Part shown: piece by piece, positions 46,158 to 55,818 of the stretch
Layout: each line of letters opens with the position of its first letter
How positions within the stretch are numbered: position 1 is the first letter of the stretch
Origin: Planctomicrobium piriforme
GTDB lineage: Bacteria > Planctomycetota > Planctomycetia > Planctomycetales > Planctomycetaceae
Direction: 5' to 3'
DNA length: 64,000 nt
NCBI RefSeq assembly: GCF_900113665.1
Contig: NZ_FOQD01000009.1
Location: forward strand, 62,001-126,000
The notes under the pieces: model-generated
Seen by the model: the letters and a program-made list of their open reading frames with translations, nothing else
What the model was told of the DNA's origin: nothing
The model's database searches: none
Made by a program: the position numbers and the translations under genes

Positions 46158-46409
46158 TCACGGCCATTTTATGAATTGAAACGGTTTGGCTTTCGGGACG
46201 CGATAAACCCAGCAAAACCAGCCGCTGGTTCCACCGATCCAGATGAATGTCCATACTCCCCCCCAAACCGCCACGACATCAAAATGGACTGGATCTGGTT
46301 CCGGGACGTACATGAACCGCTCGTATCCCCAAGCAGCGAACAGACCGAGAATTCCTCCTGTCACCAAGGCAACCGCTGAACCCAGGGTCACAACCAGCCA
46401 ACGCGGCAT
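46158..46409 (-). CDS. Small membrane protein, unknown
   Basis: The 83-residue protein has two helices, VTLGSAVALVTGGILGLFAAW and VVAVWGGVWTFIWIGGTSGWF. GAGG lies nine bases before the ATG. No family is recognised. It ends 36 bases from the convergent gene. Confidence 0.5.
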   Translation of the reverse strand: MPRWLVVTLGSAVALVTGGILGLFAAWGYERFMYVPEPDPVHFDVVAVWGGVWTFIWIGGTSGWFCWVYRVPKAKPFQFIKWP

Positions 46410-46457
46410 TTGGACGTTCCTCGATTAGGCTATGGCAGTCAGCTTGCCGCTCCTTGT

Positions 46458-46823
46458 TCAGTCTTTCTGTACTTCTCTAATGGTGAAGTCGTTTGGAAGT
46501 TTCACTGGCTTTAACTTTCCGATTTCAATTCCACCCCCTGCTGTTCCCACGACTTCGAAGGGAGGGCCTGGTTCAAGTGGTCGCCAGCCTTTCAAAATCG
46601 ATTCATGAATCCATGCAGCGACGTGTTTGGGCGTCAATGACGGCTCATCGCACCAAAATGGGTGAAGATTGACGACCAGATTGGCTCCGTGATTGTCGGA
46701 AGACTGGATGATCACACGGTCTCCCATCCCCAGGCCAAATTGTGCGGCGCGTTTCCCAAGACACCAGCGGTAATTGGCGCCTTCAACCACGATCTTGCGA
46801 GAGTGTTTGTTGGGGAGTGTCAA
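46458..46823 (-). CDS. Conserved-looking small protein downstream of an antitoxin gene
   Basis: The product is 121 residues starting at a TTG with AGAGGAG six to seven bases upstream. It is soluble, with features IVVEGANYRWCLGKRA, GDRVIIQSSDNHGANLVVNL and LTPKHVAAWIHESILKGWRP. I do not recognise a named family, and no PIN, RelE or HicA motif is present. It begins 28 bases after the antitoxin gene on the same strand, the place a toxin would occupy. Confidence 0.6.
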   Translation of the reverse strand: MTLPNKHSRKIVVEGANYRWCLGKRAAQFGLGMGDRVIIQSSDNHGANLVVNLHPFWCDEPSLTPKHVAAWIHESILKGWRPLEPGPPFEVVGTAGGGIEIGKLKPVKLPNDFTIREVQKD

Positions 46824-46851
46824 AGCGATCTCCTCTCAGGCAAAGTTCATT

Positions 46852-47115
46852 TCAGATGCCACGGGATGAATATCCAGCCTGCATCGATTCAAGGAATTGC
46901 CCGTGGAGTTCCAGAATCTCTGCTTTCAGCTTGTGGGCGGCGAAACGTTTCGCCAGTCGCGTGCCCAGGCCGGCTTGCGAACCTGATTGGGCGACGACCG
47001 CATTGCGAAGAATGTCCCGGACGGTTTCTTCCATGCTTCGACCCTGACGACTGGCAAGCTCTCGCAGCTTGTCGCGTACATCGTCGTCGAGATTTCGAAC
47101 AAGGAATTGCGCCAT
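46852..47115 (-). CDS. FitA-type ribbon-helix-helix antitoxin
   Basis: The product is 87 residues from the ATG at 47115 with AGGAG upstream; the longer frame to 47298 runs through repeat sequence. The N-terminus has the FitA pattern MAQFLVRNLDDDVRDKLREL then GRSMEETVRDILRNAV. These antitoxins bind operator DNA and neutralise a PIN-domain (VapC/FitB) toxin. No PIN gene follows; the next gene is a different 121-residue protein. A palindrome-rich operator candidate lies just upstream. Confidence 0.8.
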   Translation of the reverse strand: MAQFLVRNLDDDVRDKLRELASRQGRSMEETVRDILRNAVVAQSGSQAGLGTRLAKRFAAHKLKAEILELHGQFLESMQAGYSSRGI

Positions 47116-47136
47116 CGGCTCGATGCTCCTGCAGGG

Positions 47137-47154
47137 GTGATATCGTGATATCAC
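47137..47154 (-). promoter_or_regulatory. Operator candidate of the antitoxin gene
   Basis: Two copies of GTGATATC follow in tandem, ending in AC (18 bases); the second with AC is a perfect 10-base palindrome. They lie about 22 bases before the antitoxin start. Ribbon-helix-helix antitoxins typically bind such short repeated palindromes. Confidence 0.5.
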
Positions 47155-47179
47155 GGTGCGGAGCGGTGGTCGAGAGCAA

Positions 47180-47426
47180 CCGGACGCTAACGCGTGTCGG
47201 CTGATGGGCGTGATCCGTCGGGTACCGGCCTTCCTCGTCTGTATGCCGATCAGCCGCTGGGCATTAGCCCACGGTTCTCTGCTGGCACAGGCTCGCAATG
47301 GGGTAGTGCCTGAATCATCTGGCGTTCACTCGACGTGGAATGCGGGAACGAGTCTCTATGGTCTGGCCGTCTGACCCCGGTGGGCAGCGTTTGAACCGTA
47401 CGCTAACGCGTGTCGGCTGATTGGCG
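47180..47426. repeat. Cluster of three REP-like elements in alternating orientation
   Basis: A forward copy at 47180-47208 has stem ACGC-TAAC-GCGT and tail GTCGGCTGATGGG. An inverted copy at 47245-47274 reads on the other strand as GGGC-TAAT-GCCC with tail AGCGGCTGATCGG. A forward copy at 47396-47426 has ACGC-TAAC-GCGT and tail GTCGGCTGATTGG. The 47116-47488 region between the antitoxin and GYF genes holds nothing else apart from the operator. Confidence 0.75.
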
Positions 47427-47488
47427 TTAACTGCAGGGGATCGGCCCAAGTTATTTGCACACGGATCGTCGGCATTCAGCAGTCACGG

Positions 47489-48736
47489 TCAGGAATTCGA
47501 CTTTGCCGAGATTTTCTGGACCACCTCGGACATCTTTTTCTGGGCCGGGCGGACCTCTGTCAGTTTTTTCGAATTCAACAGGCTGGGGAAGTCCTGTTGC
47601 ACTGACTCGGTCAGCATCTTCACGATCGGGCGGGATTTGTTGAACTGTTCTTCGAGGCTCTTTTTCAAATGATTGATGCGCGGTTTGACCCGTTCTTCGA
47701 GCTCGACTGCGAGTTCAGAGTCCGTCTCGATGTTGGCCACGATCTGATAGATCGCGGTGTAGTTTTCAATCAGTTCGCGATCCTGGTTCCCCTGCATGGC
47801 TCCGGCCGAAAACCAGTAGCCGATGCCTGCCAGTAACACTGCCACGACGGCTCCGTAAATGTATTTAGGCGGGATGTCCAGCGACATCGAAGCAGACGAC
47901 TTTGAGGATGCTCTCGCCTGAACCGGCGGCCGGTAGGCCGGTCGCGGCGGCGAGTAGTCCATGCTCGGACGCGGAGGTTCCGGCGGGGGGGTGTACGCGG
48001 GAGCAGGCGTGACGGGGGTCGCCTGCGGCGGCGGCGGGCTGACAGGCTCGTTTTCCAGATGTTGCTGTCTGGACGAACGGGGAACCTGAGTGTCTCCTTT
48101 GGGGACGGAAGTCGGCCGCTCGATTTGCGGGGTCTTCACGGCGGCAATTGTCGGCGCAGAGGCAGGCTTTGTCTGCTTCGCTTGTTTCGGCTTCGCCGGC
48201 ATTCCACGTTGAGGCGACAGGAAGCCGGTCGATGACTCCACCTTGACGTTGGCCGCTGCTGCGATCGCCGGGGCCAGCTTGAGGATCAGCGACGCCTGCA
48301 TCCAGTCGGTATGCCCGTCCTGACGAACGAGATCATGCTTGCCGATCATCCCGCGCTGGCATTGTTCCAGAAGCTGGTCGAGTGAGACCGGTCCGATTTC
48401 CTGATTGAGAACCTTGTAATACCAGTCTTCCCGCGGCGCGGGGGCGCTGGGCTTTGCGACTTCGACTTCATCCACCACGAAATCGACATCATCGATTGAG
48501 GCCCAACCGTCTTTGTTGCTGCCCTTTGAGATGGAAACCGTTGATTTCGCCGGGGCAGCGCCTGTCGAACTGAAGAACCGCGACACCTTGATCCAGACGC
48601 CGGATTCGCCGCGGCGCACTTCCGCATCTTCCGGGAGTAAGCCGGACTCATGCAGCGATTCGAGCGCAGCGTGGTCAACGGGCCCGAACTCGTGTCGCCC
48701 TTTGCGGTAGTACCAGTGGATGTCTGCGGAAGCCAT
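47489..48736 (-). CDS. Membrane protein with two GYF_2 (DUF4339) domains
   Basis: The product is 415 residues from the ATG at 48736; AGGAG lies six bases upstream. Two GYF_2 domains begin at WYYRKGRHEFGPV (about 7) and WYYKVLNQEIGPV (about 105). A Pro-rich linker covers about 190-270, then a membrane helix (YIYGAVVAVLLAGIGYWF) and a C-terminal predicted coiled coil of about 115 residues. GYF_2 domains are thought to bind proline-rich peptides and are frequent in membrane proteins of unknown role. Confidence 0.85.
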   Translation of the reverse strand: MASADIHWYYRKGRHEFGPVDHAALESLHESGLLPEDAEVRRGESGVWIKVSRFFSSTGAAPAKSTVSISKGSNKDGWASIDDVDFVVDEVEVAKPSAPAPREDWYYKVLNQEIGPVSLDQLLEQCQRGMIGKHDLVRQDGHTDWMQASLILKLAPAIAAAANVKVESSTGFLSPQRGMPAKPKQAKQTKPASAPTIAAVKTPQIERPTSVPKGDTQVPRSSRQQHLENEPVSPPPPQATPVTPAPAYTPPPEPPRPSMDYSPPRPAYRPPVQARASSKSSASMSLDIPPKYIYGAVVAVLLAGIGYWFSAGAMQGNQDRELIENYTAIYQIVANIETDSELAVELEERVKPRINHLKKSLEEQFNKSRPIVKMLTESVQQDFPSLLNSKKLTEVRPAQKKMSEVVQKISAKSNS

Positions 48737-49267
48737 AATCACTCCTGTATTCGCTGAGGCTGAGCGTGGGAGAGGCGGCGGGGAAGCATTTTCAGGCGGG
48801 AAGCGGAGAATACCTGAAGCGGGGAAGTGAAATGCGAAGAATGTGTTAAAACTGTGAGTCGGCGTCGGAGAGTCCGTTTTTCTGCCAGAGTATTCAGTTG
48901 AGTTCGCTCAAAATACTTGACCGCTTTTGTCAGCAGCTTGGCGACGATTCCTGACAACTGGATTGACGAGTCGTCGATGTCACTCAGTTCAAGTTTGAAA
49001 TGCAGATCGGAGAGCCGGGACGGTCACAGATTGCCGGAATGCGTGAAAATCAGGAGATACAACTGGAGCGAAGCTGAGTTGGCGAGTTTCCGGTTTTCAA
49101 GGGACCGCAGAACGGTCCTTTTTTCACTTCCACTCCGCATTTTGCTACAACACCGACAAGCTGGTCGTTCGCCTGCTGAGCTGCGTATCGACAAGACGGA
49201 GTGACCTTTCGTCTTGTCAAAATGTTTGGGAACAGACAATTTTTTTGGCCCCTTGTGGAAAGCGCTG
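48737..49267. other. Divergent intergenic region with an orphan terminator
   Basis: No protein gene is seen. A TTGACG at 48962 lacks a good -10. A 12-codon ORF (MRENQEIQLERS) near 49038 lies just before the terminator at 49102-49124. The region could be a leader of the cupin gene or encode a small RNA. Confidence 0.4.
49102..49124 (+). terminator. Intrinsic terminator without an upstream plus-strand gene
   Basis: The stem GGACCG / CGGTCC has loop CAGAA and is followed by TTTTTT. The nearest upstream gene is on the other strand. The cupin gene starts 144 bases downstream. Confidence 0.8.
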
Positions 49268-50596
49268 ATGGCTGCTTCGACCTCGATTCTCGCGGAGAAA
49301 CTGCACGAGTACCCCCAGCAGGATGTGATTGACGGAACGGGCGGAGGAATCGCTTCGATTCTGGACGGCTGCCTGAACAAAACCGGCGGCGTGTTGCAAC
49401 TTCTGCACCGGTACGCCGGCCGGACGTTTTGCACGCCTGGGAAACGCATTCGCCTTGATGCGAAATCGTACTACCCGGACTACATGGGCGGGACCGGTCT
49501 TGATGAACTCTGGATGTGCTGTACCGTGCCCATCGTCACAGGCGTCATCGATACTCGAACGCAGAAGGCCCCGTTTCGCGAAGGGGAAGCCCAGGTTCTC
49601 ACTGCGGATGGACAGACCATTTCGCTGCAGGATCTGATCGCCGCCAATCCGACGACCGTCATCGGTGAGAAGATCACCGCTTTTTCAAAATCGCTGTTCG
49701 GCGACCCGACCTGGCCGATTGTGTCGAAGAAGTTCGACAATCTGAATCCGATTCCGAATCATCTGCACTGGTCGAAATGGGAAGTGTATGACATCAACTC
49801 CTTCGACAATCCAGGAGTCAGCCCCTCGCACTATCACACGACAGCGATGGGTCTGTACTCGTTCGTGACGAAAGACCAGTTCCTCGCGTGCATGAAGCGT
49901 TTCGGAAAGGGAGAGTACAACGGAATCCGGCACCTGGCGCCGCATGTGATGATGCAACTCGACAGCGGCTTCGTGATGCCAAACGGTGTGCTGCATTCAC
50001 CGACGAACCTGTGCACGCATGAACTGCACGTCACGATGGATGAGCACTTCCTGGCCGAGGATCTCACACTCGACGGACGGATCGCCGCAAAGGATGCGTT
50101 TTACGCTTGCCGGGAAGAAGACTATCCGAAGGCTCGTCATGAAGACTGGGAGTATCTGGTCGACAAGTTCGACTTCGCGGCGAACCAGGACCCCGACTTC
50201 GTCCTGAAAAACTCGCGTCCGGCCATCCCGGCCGAAGAATTCAAAGGTCACGGGGTCGACGCCAGGTGGATTGTGTACGGCGATTTCCTGGGCGACCAGA
50301 AGTGCTCGATTCTGCGGCTGACACTGCAGCCCGGCGCGAAGATAAATTTCCGCCCTGAGAGCCCGGCGCTGTTCCATACGAACGGGGGCAGCGGTCGCGT
50401 CGGAAAGCTTGGCGTGCGCTATCACCAGAATATGGTTCTCGGCGAGATCTATCCCGAGATCGGATTCATCACTCAGGCGGCGCTCGCGAACGGCGGGGTG
50501 GAAATCGAAAACACGGGGACCGAACCGTTCGTATTGACGTTCGACTTTCCGCAGAATGCCCACAGCAAGACGCCTGGCGTCGCTGCTGCCAAGTGA
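49268..50596 (+). CDS. Cupin-fold protein, class I phosphomannose-isomerase-like (paralogue 2)
   Basis: The product is 442 residues from the ATG at 49268, preceded by GGAAAG; a TTG at 49214 is in frame. It shares a clear layout with the protein at 36725-37945: SKKFDNLNPIPNHLHW versus SKFFDNMGPIPHHMHQ, MPNGVLHSPTNLCTHE versus PPCVLHAPGSLLTYE, and DARWIVYGDFLGDQKC followed by LTLQPGAKI. The His residues in these lines are likely metal ligands. The substrate is unknown, probably a sugar derivative. A terminator-like hairpin follows. Confidence 0.72.
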   Translation: MAASTSILAEKLHEYPQQDVIDGTGGGIASILDGCLNKTGGVLQLLHRYAGRTFCTPGKRIRLDAKSYYPDYMGGTGLDELWMCCTVPIVTGVIDTRTQKAPFREGEAQVLTADGQTISLQDLIAANPTTVIGEKITAFSKSLFGDPTWPIVSKKFDNLNPIPNHLHWSKWEVYDINSFDNPGVSPSHYHTTAMGLYSFVTKDQFLACMKRFGKGEYNGIRHLAPHVMMQLDSGFVMPNGVLHSPTNLCTHELHVTMDEHFLAEDLTLDGRIAAKDAFYACREEDYPKARHEDWEYLVDKFDFAANQDPDFVLKNSRPAIPAEEFKGHGVDARWIVYGDFLGDQKCSILRLTLQPGAKINFRPESPALFHTNGGSGRVGKLGVRYHQNMVLGEIYPEIGFITQAALANGGVEIENTGTEPFVLTFDFPQNAHSKTPGVAAAK

Positions 50597-50645
50597 GACT
50601 GAGCTTGGAAGAGTTGGCGGGAGCGAAGAGTTCAGATGGAGCCTG

Positions 50646-50692
50646 GGGATCAGCGTTCACTCTGACGGGACGCTGATCCCTCTATTACTTTC
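50646..50692 (+). terminator. Terminator-like hairpin after the cupin gene
   Basis: GGGATCAGCGT and ACGCTGATCCC pair around 13 bases and are followed by TCTATTACTTT, an interrupted T-rich stretch. The convergent gene ends 29 bases further on. Confidence 0.65.
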
Positions 50693-50720
50693 GTGATCGC
50701 CTCGGTGTATGGCGACGGAA

Positions 50721-51194
50721 CTACTTCGGCGGAGCTGAAACATAGTAGGAGACGTCCCAGCCGGCGCATTGCTCCATCTGTTTCGGCGTGCCGAAATAGA
50801 CTCCGCCGACAGGCTTGCCTGAAACAGCGTCGTAGTAGGTTAGGTGGAGAACGCCCTGATGCTTGATCGTCAGCTTCAGTTCAAATTCTCCTGACCCGCG
50901 ATTCACTCGCAGGATCTGGCGAGAATCGGTTTCTTCGGACCCGTCGCCTTTTGTCTGCGTGAGATACAGAGAGAGGTCCGCTGCGGGGCGGCTCTCTAGG
51001 CGGAATCGTCCCTGGACTGTGACGGAATCCCCTTGTTCGAGCCTGGGTGAGGTGGCTTTGACGTCGGTGATTTCAATCACATCGCCGTCATGGAAAGCTT
51101 TGGGACCGAGAACCGTTTGCACTGAGCTTTGAGTGGGCCCAGCGGCGACTGCGAACGAAGTGGCGACGAGGCAGATCAAGAAAGCTTTGCCCAT
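50721..51194 (-). CDS. Secreted protein of unknown function
   Basis: The product is 157 residues from the ATG at 51194 with AGGAG upstream. The signal peptide is MGKAFLICLVATSFAVAAG. The mature part is a likely beta-sandwich (VTVQGRFRLESRPAADLSLYL, then FELKLTIKHQGVLHLTYYD). No family is recognised. It follows the HEAT-repeat lipoprotein by 74 bases on the same strand and is probably co-transcribed. Confidence 0.65.
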   Translation of the reverse strand: MGKAFLICLVATSFAVAAGPTQSSVQTVLGPKAFHDGDVIEITDVKATSPRLEQGDSVTVQGRFRLESRPAADLSLYLTQTKGDGSEETDSRQILRVNRGSGEFELKLTIKHQGVLHLTYYDAVSGKPVGGVYFGTPKQMEQCAGWDVSYYVSAPPK

Positions 51195-51268
51195 GATAGG
51201 ATTCTCCTGGAGTGAAATGATCGTTGCGACGAAGCAGTCGCTCCCCGGCCCAACTACGTCAACTGATA

Positions 51269-52063
51269 TTATTGCTTCGCATCGGCTTTGCGGAGAACGC
51301 CAAGTACTCGCGGAACGTGAACAGACACCCACATTTTAGCTTTGGGTTCATGTTCCATGGCCTCAAGCAGCGGGATTGCATCTTTCGCATCGCGCATTCG
51401 TTCGAGTGAAGTGACCGCCACCCAGCGACGCTCCCAATATCCCGTTCGATCAGCCGGGGACAGCGTCTCAGACGGCGGATGCAGCCACTGCAGGACGAAA
51501 TTAAGATATTCCAGGCGTTGGGGCGACAGATCAAGGCGATAGAGCGCAGCCGCAGTGTTGATCTTTTCGTCAACCTCCGCGTATGAAAGATCTGAGCGAG
51601 GAGGAACGTTGGCTGCGCTTAAAGAGTCGAACCGTTGTCTGAGTACAGCAAGGGCTGCGGGATCTCGAAACTCAATCGAACCGAGCGCATTAACGAGATA
51701 CATTCTTACAACTTCATCGTCCTCGGATTGCAGATGATCGATGAGATCGGGCCCAAACGACTTCGCTTCCGGTCCAATTTTGTCGATGACATACGCTGCC
51801 CTCATTCGCACTTTTGGTTCTTTGTTCGACAAAGCCTTCGCAAGCGCGCCACGCGATTGGTCAAAGTTGCTACGAAAGAAAGAGATCTCTTTTTCGTCAG
51901 GTAACCACATTCCCTTATTTGGCCAGGACTTGAAGATCTCATCAATGCGGCTCAGCACCGCAGGGGATGTTGAATGTGTTTTCCGCTCTGGCGTTGCAGA
52001 AGAATCACCGCAGCCGAGAGTCAGCAGGCCGCAAAACAATACCGTGATAATAGTTCGGGTCAT
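51269..52063 (-). CDS. HEAT-repeat lipoprotein
   Basis: The product is 264 residues from the ATG at 52063. The signal peptide ends in LTLGC (lipidated C18). HEAT-like helix pairs follow: LAKALSNKEPKVRMRAAYVI, then GPDLIDHLQSEDDEVVRMYL, then a later WVAVTSLERMRDAKDAIPLL. Such lipoproteins are scaffolds for protein contacts; the partner is unknown. Base composition is visibly less GC-rich than its neighbours. Confidence 0.75.
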   Translation of the reverse strand: MTRTIITVLFCGLLTLGCGDSSATPERKTHSTSPAVLSRIDEIFKSWPNKGMWLPDEKEISFFRSNFDQSRGALAKALSNKEPKVRMRAAYVIDKIGPEAKSFGPDLIDHLQSEDDEVVRMYLVNALGSIEFRDPAALAVLRQRFDSLSAANVPPRSDLSYAEVDEKINTAAALYRLDLSPQRLEYLNFVLQWLHPPSETLSPADRTGYWERRWVAVTSLERMRDAKDAIPLLEAMEHEPKAKMWVSVHVPRVLGVLRKADAKQ

Positions 52064-52231
52064 GCCAGTCGCTCCGTCGAGAGGAAACCTCAATTGACAT
52101 GTGAGTCTCGTTTCACAATGACTCACTGCAGACTGGATGGGTTCTGATTTTATGGCTGATTCTCTCGATGAGCCACATCGTGACCCGAAGGGTCGCCTGA
52201 ATTCAGCAAGCCCCACGCTCCTGCCTAACCG

Positions 52232-53602
52232 TTACTTGCCCTTCGCCTCCACCGCTTCAATCACATACCGCTGCTGCACAGGCTGGTTGATCTTGAAGAT
52301 CTCGTCTTCCAGTTGAAGTGCTGCTGCGTTGTGTTGTTCGACGCGTTGTTGCAGGCCTTCCATCGCTTTTTCGGCGGAGGCCACTTTCGCGGCGAGTTCC
52401 TGGTTGGCGGGATTGGCGGCCAGGTCTTTTTTCATCCGGGCATAGCCCTGGAACTTGCTCCATTCGCCTCGCAGTTGAGCAATCGGGCCTTCGTTTCGTT
52501 TCTTGTTCAGTTCGGCCACTTTCAGCGCCTGTTGGTACTGCGGCGTTTTGTCGTTCGTTTCCAGCTCGATGCCTGAGGCGAGTTTCTCGGCCGTGTAAGT
52601 GCCGACGTCGACATCATTGATCTTGAGAGTGTATTTGCCGTCGGACAGCCCGTGGACCTGGAGTGATTCACGACTGAAGCGATGTCCCAGGTGCGTCAGT
52701 TCCGCACCCAATTGAGCTTCCGGCGGCAGTACCCAGGGGAGGGCCTTCGCGGTGAAGTTGAACGCGACGCCGCTGGTTGTGCCGGTCACGTCGCTGAGAG
52801 TTCCGTTGACGGCTTTGCCAGAAGCAGATGGTGAGACGTCAATCGTGATCTTCGAGACCAGTACCGGCAGTTCGAGATCGTGAATGATGGCGGTGGCCAT
52901 CACCACCTGGCCGGGGGCGTCGGGATGAATCGCGTCTTTGATGAGCGTGAATTTGGCATCGCTTTCACGGCCTTCGAGCGTGAGGTTGTTGAGCGGGCTC
53001 CACATGTCGACAAAGCCGAGCCCGCGATCCTGCGCCATCTCGCGGAGCCATGATCCGTAAAACGCCAGCACCGGGTTATAGAGCGTGATGAATTCTTCCG
53101 AGGAACCCGGTTTGCCGTAGAGACGCTTGGCCCGGGAGTCGTACATCGTCGGCGTCATCGGGATCGCTTTGGCGCCGATGCCGTTCAGTTGATCGAGCAA
53201 GGTCGTCATGTCCTGACGATAGGTCTGAAACGTCGTTTCGTCGTAAGGGCGATACGAGCCATCGTTCATCCCCAGCAGAATCGTCACATACTTCGGTTTG
53301 TAGGCGGCCACGTCCTGATCAAACCGCTGCAGGGCATCCCATGCTCTCGCCCCGCTGACGCCTGCGTTGTGAATCTTCAGGCGGAAATGGGGAAACCGCG
53401 TGTAGAAGTAGTCTTCCACATACTGCGTATAGAGACGCTGGTGGGTGATGCTGTCCCCGAGAAAGACGATGGAATCGCCGTTCTGCAGTTCGATCTTCTC
53501 CGGTTTGAGCGGCGGGGCGGCAGGCGCCGCGGCTTCCTGGGCACTGGCCGGGGACTGACAGGACAAGACCATCACAACAGCAGCGAGCAGCACACGCATC
53601 AT
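52232..53602 (-). CDS. Secreted SGNH/GDSL hydrolase
   Basis: The product is 456 residues from the ATG at 53602 (a second ATG follows). The signal peptide is MMRVLLAAVVMVLSCQSPASA. The catalytic serine is in FLGDSITH (S51), block III is LLGMND, and the Asp-His pair is in KDAIHPD. A C-terminal extension of about 200 residues ends in a helical, probably coiled-coil segment. These proteins are esterases or deacetylases acting on polysaccharides; large numbers occur in planctomycetes. The substrate is unknown. Confidence 0.9.
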   Translation of the reverse strand: MMRVLLAAVVMVLSCQSPASAQEAAAPAAPPLKPEKIELQNGDSIVFLGDSITHQRLYTQYVEDYFYTRFPHFRLKIHNAGVSGARAWDALQRFDQDVAAYKPKYVTILLGMNDGSYRPYDETTFQTYRQDMTTLLDQLNGIGAKAIPMTPTMYDSRAKRLYGKPGSSEEFITLYNPVLAFYGSWLREMAQDRGLGFVDMWSPLNNLTLEGRESDAKFTLIKDAIHPDAPGQVVMATAIIHDLELPVLVSKITIDVSPSASGKAVNGTLSDVTGTTSGVAFNFTAKALPWVLPPEAQLGAELTHLGHRFSRESLQVHGLSDGKYTLKINDVDVGTYTAEKLASGIELETNDKTPQYQQALKVAELNKKRNEGPIAQLRGEWSKFQGYARMKKDLAANPANQELAAKVASAEKAMEGLQQRVEQHNAAALQLEDEIFKINQPVQQRYVIEAVEAKGK

Positions 53603-53715
53603 GGCGACGTCTCTCAGTTGGGGGATTGCCGATCGATTCAGAAATTTATAATCGATCTCCCCAGAGGCGGCCACGCGCGGGCGAGGGCAGCGTTTGCCCG
53701 TAGAAGCGAGGAGAA

Positions 53716-53745
53716 CCGTGTGCTTATGCCCAGCGGCTGATGGGG
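53716..53745. repeat. REP-like element, degenerate stem
   Basis: The copy reads CCGT, then GTGC-TTAT-GCCC, then AGCGGCTGATGGGG. The tail matches the family exactly, while the stem has decayed. It lies between the hydrolase and lipoprotein genes. Confidence 0.6.
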
Positions 53746-53765
53746 TCACTTTTGAGAGAGCCGTT

Positions 53766-54209
53766 TCAATCCAGATTGAAGTCCTGCGTATTCTCTCCTG
53801 GCTTCACATCGACTGAAAGGGTTGATTCGGTGTTGTACTTCGCTGGGAGAATCTGGGTGACTTCTTTTACGAGCGAGTTTTCGATCTGCGTCGCTTTGCC
53901 TGTTTCGCGATTGCTGATGATTTCGATGCGATTGACGCCCACGGTCGCGCCGCGTTCGACGGGAATGCTGTAGGTTCCTCGCTCGATATTGGCGAAGGCC
54001 ATCTTGCCGGCCACCTGACCTTTGACCGGTTTGGTGTCCGGGATGAAACGGATCAGGCCTGTCTCCAGGGGCGCGCCCTTGTAAGAGACGGCGCCTTTGA
54101 CAGCAGCCTGTTGAAACTCCAGTTTCTTGCTCCCTCCGCAGCCAGCAAGGACCAGACAGAGCAGCGAGGAGCACAGCATTGTTGAGAAGTTGTTGATCAG
54201 TTGACGCAT
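53766..54209 (-). CDS. Transthyretin-like lipoprotein
   Basis: The product is 147 residues from the ATG at 54209. The signal peptide ends in the lipobox LVLAGC (C24). The mature domain, VKGAVSYKGAPLETGLIRFIP, then RGTYSIPVERGATVGVNRIEI, is the transthyretin/carboxypeptidase-regulatory-like fold common in planctomycetes. It follows the DUF1559 pseudopilin by 117 bases on the same strand, an arrangement often seen in this phylum. The function of the pair is unknown. Confidence 0.85.
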   Translation of the reverse strand: MRQLINNFSTMLCSSLLCLVLAGCGGSKKLEFQQAAVKGAVSYKGAPLETGLIRFIPDTKPVKGQVAGKMAFANIERGTYSIPVERGATVGVNRIEIISNRETGKATQIENSLVKEVTQILPAKYNTESTLSVDVKPGENTQDFNLD

Positions 54210-54326
54210 TGCGCAGCCTGTCAGTGTCTGTTGCCAGAGGGGGGTGATCGACAAGAAAGAACGGGAGCTGACTTCCCAATCAGGAATTCAGCTCTCGATT
54301 CTGCCGGAGGTTCCGGACACGGCGAA

Positions 54327-55349
<1,023 letters not shown>

Positions 55350-55818
55350 GGAATGCCTCCGCTTCGCAGGTCAGTTACAAATGAAAGTTGCTGCAACTCA
55401 AACTTGTGTGGCTGGGTGACTTCCCACGATGGCGTCGCGGAAGCACCTGTCGAACGGGGGGCCATGCAAAAAGTGAAGAAGTTGGTCCGGCCCTGACAAC
55501 GAGGAATTGGCCGCGTCGCAGAACTGGCAGGTCGGCTTCCGATTCGTCCGTCAAAAAAATGCCGGGGGCCCCGAACGACGTGCCAAGCACAGTTCCCATC
55601 AATACATCAGCATGTGATGGCCGTCAATAGGTGCGGCGCGATCAAGGTGTCATGTACTGATCTGGATTAGGTGTATTTCCTACGGCAGTCGCCGGACAAT
55701 CTGTTAGCAACCAGGGCAGCCATGTTTTCTGCATCACGGAAGTGACGTTCCGGAAAAGGATTGTCATGCCTTACACCTCGGCTCACAGCCTGCAAATTCT
55801 GACCTGCTGTGTGGCGCC
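55350..55818. other. Intergenic region, no gene seen
   Basis: About 470 bases upstream of the DUF1559 gene and downstream of the DinB gene. I see no ORF with a family-like product, RNA gene or repeat array here. Confidence 0.5.

Noticed and set aside
48739..48957. A 72-codon reverse ORF upstream of the GYF-domain gene
   Set aside because: It has no family-like features and is basic and Ser-rich along its whole length; probably chance.
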